A DNA stretch of 64,000 nt from Actinomycetota bacterium (GTDB lineage Bacteria; Actinomycetota; Actinomycetes; S36-B12), in NCBI GenBank assembly GCA_030684515.1, contig JAUXVJ010000009.1:1-64000 (forward strand). Direction: 5' to 3'. Both the position numbers and the translations under genes were made by a program. Shown here one piece after another: positions 26,866 through 35,342 of the stretch. The notes beneath the pieces were generated by a model. The model was not told where the DNA came from, did not search any database, and saw only the letters and a program-made list of their open reading frames with translations. Position 1 is the first letter of the stretch; the number at the start of each line of letters is the position of its first letter.

Positions 26866-28122
26866 CTAATACGCACCCGTATTGATGAGTACTCCGCACG
26901 TTGCATTGTCATCCGGAAGCATCGAATTACCACGAACTGTCAAGAACCAGGTGCACTTCTGAGGATCCCCGTCTGGGGTGACTCCGGGCGTGAACGAGAC
27001 CTTGCCGGGCAAGAGGCCAGCACCCAAGTAGTCGCTGACTCCGCGCTGAACGCGGATGAATTCCGATCGGGTCGGACATGCTCCTGCGCCAGCAAGTCCG
27101 GCTGCCATCAGGTCGGCGGAGACATAGCCGATGGGTGCCAGCGGTGAATAGGGATCAACGCCCTTGGCCGCCATTCCTGCGACGTAACTCTTGACTTCTG
27201 CGTGATCCAGTTGCAATGGGATGGTGCCGTATGGCGCGCCCACTGCCCCATCGAGTGCCCCATCGGCCTCAAGCACATCCCTGGGATTGGAGAGCCCATT
27301 GATCAAGGTCATGACGGGGGTCGCGTTCTGCCTTTTGAGAGATCTCAGCAGGGAGGTCCCCGCTCCCACAACCGAGATGACGTTGACCCCGGTCGCCCCT
27401 GAGCTCTTGATCCGCGATGCGACGAGCGCGAGGTTGTCTTGCGCCGCTTGGAGGACGTAGGTGCCACCAGCCTGAGTCAGGTTTGTGGCGGTCAGGCTCG
27501 CAATGAATCCTTGGGCAGCGTTCTGGGCGCCAGCTGACGGGGCCGTGACCACCGCAACGGATCGAGCCTTGGCCCTCTTGAATCGCTGCGCTGCCGCAGT
27601 GGAGGCATAGGTTGTTGAGTACGCCCCGAAAGCACCGAACACATTGCGGTCGGTGCCATAGGGCGGCAGATTCGGCAGGCCAGTGACCGGAACGCCCGCT
27701 TGCGCAAGAGCGGGGTACATCGACTGCTGCTGGGATGCGGCGATGATCCCAAAGACGCCGTCGGCCAGGGCGCGCTTGGCGACCTCCTTCTGGGTGATCG
27801 GATCATTACGGTCGTCATAGGAGCGCAACACGATTCGACGTCCGTTGATCCCCTCCTTGCGATTGATCTCATCTGCTCGTAGTTGGGCCGCGACTCCGAA
27901 ATTGGCGAAGACTGGCGCTGCCGACCCTGACTGCGGAAAGACCACGCCAATCGTCACCGAATCAGCTGTGACACCGGGCATAGGAGGACACGTATTAATA
28001 GGGGTCGCCGTGGTTTGGGCGCCATCTGGCGCAGCGGCACTGCCACATGCAGCGAGCAATAGGGCAAGAACTGCAGTTGAAGCTGCCGCTGCGGAGATTC
28101 TCACAGGCACATGTTCGGTCAT
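26866..28122 (-). CDS. Liv-type substrate-binding lipoprotein
   Basis: A 418-residue periplasmic-binding-protein type I (LivJ/LivK-like) protein. It has a lipoprotein signal with lipobox LAAC (Cys26 if ATG 28122 is the start), so it is membrane anchored. The mature part opens with VTIGVVFPQSGSAAP and continues with EGINGRRIVLRSYDDRNDP, the usual ligand-pocket region. ATG 28122 is preferred because AGGTG lies just upstream; GTG 28140 is possible. It is paralogous to the protein encoded at 28392-29681 along its whole length, including the ending with CPTR and FTPGVTP. It delivers ligand to the fused permease; ligand unknown. Confidence 0.88.
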   Translation of the reverse strand: MTEHVPVRISAAAASTAVLALLLAACGSAAAPDGAQTTATPINTCPPMPGVTADSVTIGVVFPQSGSAAPVFANFGVAAQLRADEINRKEGINGRRIVLRSYDDRNDPITQKEVAKRALADGVFGIIAASQQQSMYPALAQAGVPVTGLPNLPPYGTDRNVFGAFGAYSTTYASTAAAQRFKRAKARSVAVVTAPSAGAQNAAQGFIASLTATNLTQAGGTYVLQAAQDNLALVASRIKSSGATGVNVISVVGAGTSLLRSLKRQNATPVMTLINGLSNPRDVLEADGALDGAVGAPYGTIPLQLDHAEVKSYVAGMAAKGVDPYSPLAPIGYVSADLMAAGLAGAGACPTRSEFIRVQRGVSDYLGAGLLPGKVSFTPGVTPDGDPQKCTWFLTVRGNSMLPDDNATCGVLINTGAY

Positions 28123-28148
28123 TGCACCTGCGTGCGTCACATCGGGTG

Positions 28149-28164
28149 CACCACTGCAGTGGTG
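28149..28164. promoter_or_regulatory. Perfect 16-bp palindrome upstream of binding-protein gene
   Basis: The sequence CACCACTGCAGTGGTG is an exact dyad 26 bp upstream of ATG 28122. Its position in the leader or promoter of the binding-protein gene fits a dimeric repressor site. The cognate regulator is unknown. Confidence 0.4.
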
Positions 28165-28336
28165 GAGCAGTGGGCGTCAAGACAAGGCCTGGCACTCGAC
28201 GCCCACTGGAATGGAGAGGGACGAACCCAACGCAATTGCTTGCGTGCTTACAACGGTAAGTCGGGTTCCTGACTATTGATAGGACGCACGCCGTTCTTGA
28301 TCAACTTGTAATGCAATGAACCTCAGTGCGAGCAGA

Positions 28337-28371
28337 CTTGTGGGCACCGGAGACTCTCCGATGCCCACAAG
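28337..28371 (-). terminator. Hairpin between the two binding-protein genes
   Basis: Outer arms CTTGTGGGCA and complement (10 bp), one mismatch, then CGGAG/CTCCG around a 3-base loop, 20 bp after the stop of the first binding-protein gene. There is no T tract on the minus strand, so it may be an attenuator or an mRNA 3'-end stabiliser rather than a full terminator. This would allow higher expression of the first binding protein. Confidence 0.6.
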
Positions 28372-28391
28372 CGTTACGCATTTGTTACTGA

Positions 28392-29681
28392 CTAGCCGAC
28401 GACCTGGCCCGTCGTTGCGTCCACCAACTTGCCGCAGGTGGCCTTGGCGTCAGGAATGGGGACACCATTCTTGATCACTACGTACCAGGAGCAGTTGGCC
28501 GGCGAGCCCATCGGAGTGACACCCGGCTGGAAGGAGACCGACTGCGGCATCATGCCTGCCGCGTTGTACTTGGTGACCTTGCGCAGGTTGTCGATGAAGG
28601 AAGCCCGAGTTGGGCACTTACCAGCGAGCTTCAAGCCGTGGATCATCAAGTCCGCTGCCGCAAAGGCGATCGGGGCGGTGGGGCTGTAGGGGTTGAGCCC
28701 TGCCGCCTTCATGCCGTTGATGTAGGTACGCATTCCGGCCGCACCTGGCACGCCGGCCGGGATTGTGCCGTAGGTCGTACCGATCATGCCTTCAAGAGGA
28801 CCAGCTGCCTTGGCGATCACTGCTGGATCGACCAGACCGGCGCCGACTGAGCCCTTCAGGTTGACTCCCTGCTGCTTCAGTGCCTGAGCAATGGACACGA
28901 CACCGTCGACGAACATCGACATGTATGCGCCATCGGCGCCCGAGTTGCGTACTCGCAGTGCAGTGGAGGTTGCGTCGTGCGCACCCTGTGGCTCGTCAGT
29001 AATCAACAAGGCCTGCTTCACACCCGTGCCACTGGCAGCAAGTGCCTTCGAGGTGTTGATCATGCCAGCAGCCGCGCTTGGGCTGTTGTGTGCGATCAGC
29101 GCCACATTGCTCACGCCGGCTTGCTTGAGCCGCTCAGCAATGGCAGTGCTGATGATGGTGGGCGAAGTCGGGCCGACAACAGAGAAGGTATTTCGGTCAC
29201 TTGCCATTGCCAGAACGTTGAAGCCGGTCACGGGAACGTTCTGCGCCTTGAAGGTCGGGAACGCCGCGTCGTTCGCCGAGGTCATGATCAGGCCGAAGAT
29301 GCGATCGCTCTCAAGTGCCTTGTTCGCCACCGTAACCTGCGTCGCGGCGTTGGCCTGATCGTCGTATGCAATCAGCTCGATCTTTCGCCCGTTGATGCCA
29401 CCCTTGGCGTTCTCCTGTGCGATGCGCAGACGAGCAGCCTGCTCGCCGCCTGCGAAGTTCGAGGCGGCCGGACCAGTCTTCGGCACGAAGTAGCCGAGCT
29501 TGATCGAAGTGGGCGTCACACCTTCGCTGGCTGGGCAGCTGGCATTGGTGGTGACCTTTGGCGCTGGCGTGGGAGCTGCATTGGCGCCTGCGGCTGCGAA
29601 CGAGAGCGCAACTGCTGCGCTCATGCCGCCAACCACAAACGTGTTCCGAAGGCGATGCTTCGGCTGGAATGTTCTGGACAT
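28392..29681 (-). CDS. Liv-type substrate-binding protein (secreted)
   Basis: A 429-residue type I periplasmic-binding-like protein. It has a Sec signal peptide: basic start, hydrophobic core after residue 12, and ANA-A near residue 35 as a likely signal peptidase I site. Unlike its paralogue downstream it has no lipobox cysteine in the signal, so it may be free or held by the transporter. The mature part has the expected SIKLGYFVPKTGPAA opening and EGINGRK-like segment (KGGINGRKIELIAYDD). ATG 29681 has GGAGG seven bases upstream. First gene of the Liv cluster. Confidence 0.9.
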   Translation of the reverse strand: MSRTFQPKHRLRNTFVVGGMSAAVALSFAAAGANAAPTPAPKVTTNASCPASEGVTPTSIKLGYFVPKTGPAASNFAGGEQAARLRIAQENAKGGINGRKIELIAYDDQANAATQVTVANKALESDRIFGLIMTSANDAAFPTFKAQNVPVTGFNVLAMASDRNTFSVVGPTSPTIISTAIAERLKQAGVSNVALIAHNSPSAAAGMINTSKALAASGTGVKQALLITDEPQGAHDATSTALRVRNSGADGAYMSMFVDGVVSIAQALKQQGVNLKGSVGAGLVDPAVIAKAAGPLEGMIGTTYGTIPAGVPGAAGMRTYINGMKAAGLNPYSPTAPIAFAAADLMIHGLKLAGKCPTRASFIDNLRKVTKYNAAGMMPQSVSFQPGVTPMGSPANCSWYVVIKNGVPIPDAKATCGKLVDATTGQVVG

Positions 29682-29888
29682 ACGTTGACCTCCGTGGGTC
29701 GTGGAAGATGAATTCGACTTTCGCGAGTTGAGGTGGTGTTCACCCGCATTTTTGAAACTAGTCAGACTTACGGTTGCTATTGCGGTTCGTTACCGATTCG
29801 TTATTCGCGCTGCTCCGTTATGTCTGCTATGCGGAGAAAACTTCCATCGGCGAGAACCGAGCAATCAATCGCGCCTACCCTTTGACCC
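29682..29888. promoter_or_regulatory. Divergent promoter region with tandem 11-bp repeat
   Basis: A 207-bp spacer between the Liv cluster (minus) and the crotonase gene (plus). At 29782-29803 an 11-bp unit occurs twice in tandem (GCGGTTCGTTA then CCGATTCGTTA), with a weaker third match just before it. Tandem units in a divergent spacer suggest an activator or repressor array, but no regulator gene is adjacent. Confidence 0.45.
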
Positions 29889-30917
29889 ATGCCAATCCCG
29901 CTCGCCGAGTTGATCGCCTCGCGCGATTGGTACCCCCGCATCACAACTGAAGGCGAAGTCTCGGGAGTTCTGCGATTCGTCGATCTTGATTCTCCGGTGC
30001 CAGCGGACCTGTCAAGCCTGGACTCGCGAATATGCCTGCTTATCGGGGTGACGAGAACCGCCATGGCGCATTCGGATCTCGCGGTTGCTGACCACCTTGA
30101 TCTCGTGGTGAGCACTGCGCCGGCGCCCGATCGCAGAGTGGTCCAGGTGCCAGATCTTGAACAGGCAATAACTGAACTCACAGAGGCAGCGAATCGGGCG
30201 CCTCGAGCACTTCTCGTGCTTGCTTCGCTGCTGCGTCAGACGGCTGCACTTCCAATTGGCGATGGCATTGCTGCTGAGGCTGCTGCGTACTCCACTCTCC
30301 TTGCGGGTCCCGAATTCGCTGGCTGGCTCCATTCTCGAGGCGCCCGTAAGGCAGTTCCCAGTTCCGAATCCGCTCGAGTCGAGACGACACTCCAAGACGA
30401 TGTTCTGAGCATTCGCATGACGCGCAGGCTTCGACTCAACGCCATCGACGGTCAGATGCGCGCCGCCCTGGTGGATGCGATCGCCATCGCCATCGCCGAT
30501 CCCGATCTTCGTGTGCGCCTCACCGGCGAGGGACCCTGCTTCAGCAATGGCGGCGATCTTCGCGAATTCGGCACCACACCTGATCCGGCAACTGCTTGGA
30601 CCGTTCGTGTGACTCAGCATCCAGGGTGGCAGCTCTCGCAGATCGCGGATCGCACGCACGTGCATATGCATGGACCATGCGTGGGAGCTGGAGTTGAAAT
30701 CGCGGCCTTTGCCAAGCATGTGTCAGCTGACCCCGCAAGTACCTTTCTCCTGCCCGAACTGCACATGGGCCTGCTTCCTGGGGCCGGCGGTTGTGTGAGC
30801 ATCCCGGCTCGCATCGGGCGCTGGCGCACCTTGTGGATGGTGTTGAGCGCGAGCACATTGTCAGCAGAGCACGCCCGTGAATGGGGACTCATCGATGACA
30901 TCGCTGCCGTCGACTAG
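29889..30917 (+). CDS. Enoyl-CoA hydratase/isomerase family protein with N-terminal extension
   Basis: A 342-residue crotonase-superfamily protein. The crotonase core occupies about residues 155-342. Both glutamates used by enoyl-CoA hydratase are conserved, in GAGVEIA and LPELHMGL, and PGAGG follows. It should hydrate an enoyl-CoA or isomerise its double bond. The first 150 residues are an extension with no domain I recognise, though spacing such as ADHLDLVV could reflect a degenerate second crotonase-like half. The start has a weak ribosome site. The next gene overlaps by 23 bp and encodes a CoA-transferase-like protein. Confidence 0.8.
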   Translation: MPIPLAELIASRDWYPRITTEGEVSGVLRFVDLDSPVPADLSSLDSRICLLIGVTRTAMAHSDLAVADHLDLVVSTAPAPDRRVVQVPDLEQAITELTEAANRAPRALLVLASLLRQTAALPIGDGIAAEAAAYSTLLAGPEFAGWLHSRGARKAVPSSESARVETTLQDDVLSIRMTRRLRLNAIDGQMRAALVDAIAIAIADPDLRVRLTGEGPCFSNGGDLREFGTTPDPATAWTVRVTQHPGWQLSQIADRTHVHMHGPCVGAGVEIAAFAKHVSADPASTFLLPELHMGLLPGAGGCVSIPARIGRWRTLWMVLSASTLSAEHAREWGLIDDIAAVD

Positions 30918-32196
30918 TGCGAGTGCGTGGGCTCAGTCACTGCTTGAGTTGCTTGGCGTACCCACCTCCATTGCCCAGCCCACCGACAGTGCACCCATCG
31001 CTGATTGGGCTAGCAGTGGCGCTGTCGCCATCACGGGATACCCGGATCGACCTCTGCTTCCAAGTGGAGCAGCCGCAACTGCCGCGCGCGGAGCGATGCT
31101 TGCCCTCGATGCGCTCGTAGGTCCGCTCGGCATTCGCGGGGAAGCGCTTCTGGCTGAACGCGCAGCAATCTCACAATGGCCAGCCAATGCGCCATGGTCT
31201 CTTGGCAATCACTGCCGGGCCGTACGCGCCAGAGATGAATTCTTCGCATTGTCGCTGGCTCGCCAGGAGGATCTGGAGTTGATTCCGGCTTTGGTGAGCC
31301 AGAAGGAATCCGCGGGCTGGGATGCAGTGGAGCTGTGGGCCTGGCACCTAAGCGCGCGCGAGGCCGTTGATCGATGCCGCCTTCTTGGCCTTCCGGCCGC
31401 CGTCATCGCAGAGGTGGCGCCAGGTGAGCTCATGCGCATCACTTCAGTGCAATCCAAGGGTCATCGCGCTTTGACCGACATGAGAGTTCTTGACCTTTCG
31501 AGTCTGTGGGCTGGTCCACTCTGTGGAAACCTCCTTGGCCTTAGCGGCGCCAAGGTGATGCGGATGGAGAGCGTCACAAGGCCTGACGGTGGGCGAAAGG
31601 GTCTGCCGCTCTTCGACGATCTGCTGCACTCCGGTCAGCCTTCAGTGACGTTCCATACCGACAACCTCGACCTGCTGCACGCACTGGTCGATACCGCCGA
31701 CATCGTCATCACTTCGGCGCGGCCACGAGGTCTGGCATCACTTGAACTTGATCCACAGCGGTTTCTCGCCAGTCGAGAGCACGGTGTGTGGGTACAACTC
31801 AGTGCCTATGGTTCCACCGGTCCCCAAGCCGACTGGGTCGGCTTTGGCGACGACTCCGCGATGGCGGCTGGCCTCGTCCGCTGGATCGACGGCACTCCCA
31901 TACCGGTGGCCGATGCGCTTGCTGATCCACTGACTGGCATCCATGCCGCTGTCGCTGCCGCTGCGATGACCAAGCGCGGTGGGACGCATCTCATTGAGAT
32001 TGCCTTGGCAGATGTCGCAGCCGCAACTGCGGGCTCAGAGCCTGATCACGATCCGTACTTCGCACAGGGACTTTGGAAGGTCGACACCGAGTTCGGCGTC
32101 CGGCCAATGCACATGCCAAGGGCGCGAACGGTACTTGCTCCCGCGCGCGCCCTTGGTGAAGACACTGAAGTTGTGCAGTCGTGGTTTGGTCTCTAG
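30895..32196 (+). CDS. CaiB/BaiF-like CoA-transferase with permuted domain order
   Basis: A 433-residue CaiB-like protein with an unusual layout. Normal members start with the LDL...AGP element. Here that element (MRVLDLSSLWAGPLCGN) appears only near residue 197. It is preceded by a region resembling the end of the large domain (ITGYPDRPLLPSG) and the small domain (WAWHLSAREAVDRCRLLGLPAA). The C-terminal part runs through QADWVGFGDDS to ADPLTGIHAAVAA and then stops. It may be a circular permutation or a half from a duplicated ancestor. ATG 30895 overlaps the crotonase gene by 23 bp, so the two are coupled. The catalytic Asp may be the one in ADPLTG. Confidence 0.75.
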   Translation: MTSLPSTSASAWAQSLLELLGVPTSIAQPTDSAPIADWASSGAVAITGYPDRPLLPSGAAATAARGAMLALDALVGPLGIRGEALLAERAAISQWPANAPWSLGNHCRAVRARDEFFALSLARQEDLELIPALVSQKESAGWDAVELWAWHLSAREAVDRCRLLGLPAAVIAEVAPGELMRITSVQSKGHRALTDMRVLDLSSLWAGPLCGNLLGLSGAKVMRMESVTRPDGGRKGLPLFDDLLHSGQPSVTFHTDNLDLLHALVDTADIVITSARPRGLASLELDPQRFLASREHGVWVQLSAYGSTGPQADWVGFGDDSAMAAGLVRWIDGTPIPVADALADPLTGIHAAVAAAAMTKRGGTHLIEIALADVAAATAGSEPDHDPYFAQGLWKVDTEFGVRPMHMPRARTVLAPARALGEDTEVVQSWFGL

Positions 32197-32720
32197 CTTT
32201 CTGGCGACTTCTTCACTGGTCGGTAGGACGTTGCCAGCATGAGCAACGCTGCACCAACACCGAGCACGACCGCGCCGACAGCCCAGCGCACGCCAAACCA
32301 GCCCAGATCGAATACATGATCAAGTGACCAGCGGCCTGGTCCAGCCGAAGCCAGCGCCGCCGCAGTTATTGCTACGAACAGCACATACTCGAGGCCACCC
32401 TTGAAGACGAAGTAGCCCTTGCCTCGATGGTCGGTGAACATGGCCACGACCATGAGTCCGATGATGCCGGCAGCTCCGAAACTGGTGAACAGGCCAAGAG
32501 TGATGATGATGCCGACGGAAATCTCGGTGAAAGCAGCAACGCGGGCATGCACCCAGCCCGGCTTCAGTCCAAGTCCTTCAAACCAATTCGCCGTGCCAGT
32601 CAGACCACCAGCACCAAAGATCTTGTTATAACCGTGCGCAATGATCATGGGCCCAATTGCCAAGCGGATGAGAAGCATCGCGAGATCTAACGCGTTCGAA
32701 TTGAAGTACGTGCTGGTCAT
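32193..32720 (-). CDS. DoxX family membrane protein
   Basis: A 175-residue DoxX-like integral membrane protein. Four hydrophobic segments are visible: LAMLLIRLAIGPMIIAHG, the GIIITLGLFTSFGAAG region, a segment around LEYVLFVAITAAALA, and a C-terminal one after FGVRWAVGAVV. The GxxKIFG motif after helix 1 is typical. Family members take part in thiosulfate or quinone-linked redox functions in some bacteria, but most have no known role. The gene converges on the CoA-transferase-like gene with a 4-bp overlap of the stops. GGAGG precedes ATG 32720. Confidence 0.85.
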   Translation of the reverse strand: MTSTYFNSNALDLAMLLIRLAIGPMIIAHGYNKIFGAGGLTGTANWFEGLGLKPGWVHARVAAFTEISVGIIITLGLFTSFGAAGIIGLMVVAMFTDHRGKGYFVFKGGLEYVLFVAITAAALASAGPGRWSLDHVFDLGWFGVRWAVGAVVLGVGAALLMLATSYRPVKKSPES

Positions 32721-32874
32721 CTACTTGCCTCCAGTGTGAGCCTGCCGAGTGCCTCGGCCGGTTTGGTCATCAGCATGACGGGCCTGCGCTCGCGCGACTA
32801 TGGTGCCCCAGTATCCCACCAAAAGCCGCGGACCGGGCCGAACTTGAACCGCCAGAAGAACAGGACATCTCACC

Positions 32875-33636
32875 ATGCAAATCCAGGGCATTAGCGCCTG
32901 CGTAACCGGCGCCGGTTCGGGACTAGGACTGGCGACCGCCAAGATGCTCAGCGCCCGCGGAGCCAATGTGGTGCTCATCGATCTGCCTGCCTCCGCAGGA
33001 GCGGCCGAAGCTGCGGCAATTGGCTCGACCGCGACCTTCGTCGCCGCTGATGTGCGCGACGAGGCACAGGTTGGGGCTGCGCTCGACGCCGCAGAACTGA
33101 TGGGGCCATTGCGATTGATCGTCAACTGCGCCGGTATCGCTACCCCAAATCGAGTGCTCCGCAAAGGAGTCGCCACACCACTTGAGGATTTCGAGCGAGT
33201 GGTATCGATCAACCTCATCGGTACTTTCAATATGGTGCGGCTGGCCACTGAGCGAATGGTCAAGATCGATCCTGATGGCGAGGAGCGCGGCGTGATCATC
33301 AACACGGCATCTGTGGCGGCCTTCGACGGTCAAGTTGGTCAGGCCGCCTATGCCGCATCAAAGGCCGGTGTAGCTGGGATGACCCTGCCGCTGGCTCGAG
33401 ATCTCGCGCAGTTCCTCATTCGAGTGATGACCATTGCCCCAGGTACTTTCGAAACCCCGATGCTTGCCGGACTTCCTGAAGAAGCGCGCAAGTCTCTTGG
33501 CGATCAGGTGCCGCACCCAAGCCGTCTGGGCAAGCCTTCGGAGTACGCGGCCTTGGTCGAGCACATCATCGACAACCCGATGCTCAATGGAGAAACCATT
33601 CGCCTGGATGGCTCCATCCGCATGGCACCTCGCTAA
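32875..33636 (+). CDS. HSD10-like 3-hydroxyacyl-CoA dehydrogenase (SDR)
   Basis: A 253-residue SDR with the cofactor motif [15 protein letters not shown], the catalytic Ser in [10 protein letters not shown] and AYAASKAG. The C-terminal part, including [14 protein letters not shown] and FPSRLG-like [14 protein letters not shown], is close to human HSD17B10 (type II 3-hydroxyacyl-CoA dehydrogenase), which oxidises branched 3-hydroxyacyl-CoA. No signal or membrane segment. Start ATG 32875 has an AGGA element. The aldo/keto reductase gene follows 15 bp downstream with its own GAAAGGA site, so they are likely in one transcript. Confidence 0.9.
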   Translation: MQIQGISACVTGAGSGLGLATAKMLSARGANVVLIDLPASAGAAEAAAIGSTATFVAADVRDEAQVGAALDAAELMGPLRLIVNCAGIATPNRVLRKGVATPLEDFERVVSINLIGTFNMVRLATERMVKIDPDGEERGVIINTASVAAFDGQVGQAAYAASKAGVAGMTLPLARDLAQFLIRVMTIAPGTFETPMLAGLPEEARKSLGDQVPHPSRLGKPSEYAALVEHIIDNPMLNGETIRLDGSIRMAPR

Positions 33637-33651
33637 TCTCGAAAGGACCGC

Positions 33652-34647
33652 ATGTCACTTCCCACTCGCACTCTTGGCTCAGGCAGCGCAGCACTCGAAG
33701 TTCCGGCGCAGGGGCTGGGCTGTATGGGCATGAGCTTCGTCTACGGCACCCGCGACAACGAGGAGTCCACGGCCACCCTGCTCCGCGCGCTCGAGCTCGG
33801 AGTGAGCTTCTGGGACACCGCTGATGTCTACGGTCCGCATCACAATGAAGAACTCATCGGTGAAGTGCTGAAGACCCGTCGTTCCCAAGTGACGCTGGCA
33901 ACGAAGTTCGCCAATCACATGGTCGACGGCAAGATGACAATAACTGGGGATCCGCAGTATGTCCGCCAGAGCTGCGACGACAGTCTGCAGCGTCTTGGCA
34001 TCGACACGATCGATCTGTACTACTACCACCGCGTTGACCGTCGGGTGCCCATCGAGGACACCTGGGGTGCAATGGCTGAGCTCGTCACAGCCGGCAAGGT
34101 GCGCTACCTCGGTATCAGTGAGGCGTCAGCCGACGTCATGCGCAGAGCGCACGCCGTTCATCCGATGACAGCAGGCCAATACGAATGGTCATTGTTCACC
34201 CGCGATATCGAGCACAATGAAATCCTGTCAACCGCGCGTGAACTGGGCATCGGAATGGTCCCCTACTCACCACTTGGCCGCGGACTCCTGACCGGCACGA
34301 TTCAAAGCACAGATGAGCTTGTCGACAGTGACTGGCGCCGCAGCAATCCGCGTTTCCAAGGCCAGGACATGCAGGCCAATCTCAAATTGGTGGAGCAACT
34401 CAGCGCCCTCGCAGCAGCCCGCGGGGTCACGCCAGCCCAATTGGCACTTGCCTGGGTGCAGGCTCAAGGTTCAGACGTCGTACCCATTCCTGGCACCAAG
34501 CGCCGCAAGTACCTCGATGACAATGTCGCTGCCGCCACAATCCAATTAACGTCAGAGGAACTTGCTGCGATCGATGTCATTGCGCCGTATGGTGCTGCAG
34601 CCGGTGGACGCTACGCCGCAAGTGCCATGCCAACTGTCAACCCGTGA
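33652..34647 (+). CDS. Aldo/keto reductase
   Basis: A 331-residue NADPH-dependent aldo/keto reductase of the YakC/Tas-like group. The catalytic tetrad is visible: Asp in DTADVYG, the Tyr in that motif, Lys in TLATKF and His in LYYYHRVD. The C-terminal [13 protein letters not shown] is the phosphate-binding signature for NADP. It would reduce aldehydes or ketones. The stop overlaps the GTG of the next frame, and the next gene is dienelactone hydrolase, so co-transcription is likely, although the substrates need not be related. Confidence 0.92.
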   Translation: MSLPTRTLGSGSAALEVPAQGLGCMGMSFVYGTRDNEESTATLLRALELGVSFWDTADVYGPHHNEELIGEVLKTRRSQVTLATKFANHMVDGKMTITGDPQYVRQSCDDSLQRLGIDTIDLYYYHRVDRRVPIEDTWGAMAELVTAGKVRYLGISEASADVMRRAHAVHPMTAGQYEWSLFTRDIEHNEILSTARELGIGMVPYSPLGRGLLTGTIQSTDELVDSDWRRSNPRFQGQDMQANLKLVEQLSALAAARGVTPAQLALAWVQAQGSDVVPIPGTKRRKYLDDNVAAATIQLTSEELAAIDVIAPYGAAAGGRYAASAMPTVNP

Positions 34648-34661
34648 CGAAGGAGACTCCC

Positions 34662-35342
34662 TTGACCGCACCACTGACTGTCCGCAAGCCAGAAGGCGCT
34701 CCCAAGGGTGGCGTCATCGTCATCATGGAAGCCTTCGGTATCACCGAGCACATCATCGATGTCGCCGAACAGGCCGCAAAAGCTGGCTACCTTGCGGTGA
34801 TTCCGGACCTGTTCCATCGTGAAGGCGAGGCAGTTGTTGTCGCCTATGACGACATCCCAGCAGCCATAGAGGTCATGCAGACCGTCACTGGGGAGAGTGC
34901 GGCCGCAGACGTTGATGACGCAGTGAGCTACCTCGTCTCTGAGGGACTCACGTTGAAGCAGATCGGCATCGTTGGCTTCTGCATGGGCGGCACCGTCACC
35001 TTCCACACTGCAGTGCGCCTGCCCCTGGGTGCAGCTGTGACGTTCTACGGCGGCGGCGTTGCTGCCGGGCGGATGGGCTATGAATCCTTCATCGACGAAG
35101 TCGGCAATCTGAAGACACCATGGTTGGGACAGTTCGGCGAGGCCGACCGGGGTATTCCGGTCGCCGATCTTGAAGTGCTGCGCATCGAAGGCGGAAAGGT
35201 CGAGCAGGAGATTGAGATCGACATCTACCCAGAAGCCCAACACGGATTCCACCGTCCCGGTGACTCGGGCGTCTTCCACCCAGATGCATCAGCAGCTGCT
35301 TGGAAGCGCACCATCGACTGGTTCGATTCGCACATTGCCTAA
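34662..35342 (+). CDS. Dienelactone hydrolase family protein
   Basis: A 226-residue alpha/beta hydrolase. The nucleophile is Cys in GFCMGG, as in dienelactone hydrolases, with Asp in GEADRGIP and His in HGFHRPG completing the triad. Members open the lactone ring of dienelactones in chlorocatechol pathways, but many genomic copies act on other esters. I chose TTG 34662, with AAGGAG at 34650-34655, over GTG 34644, which overlaps the previous stop; either is possible. It converges with the metallo-hydrolase gene by a 4-bp overlap of stops. Confidence 0.88.
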   Translation: MTAPLTVRKPEGAPKGGVIVIMEAFGITEHIIDVAEQAAKAGYLAVIPDLFHREGEAVVVAYDDIPAAIEVMQTVTGESAAADVDDAVSYLVSEGLTLKQIGIVGFCMGGTVTFHTAVRLPLGAAVTFYGGGVAAGRMGYESFIDEVGNLKTPWLGQFGEADRGIPVADLEVLRIEGGKVEQEIEIDIYPEAQHGFHRPGDSGVFHPDASAAAWKRTIDWFDSHIA

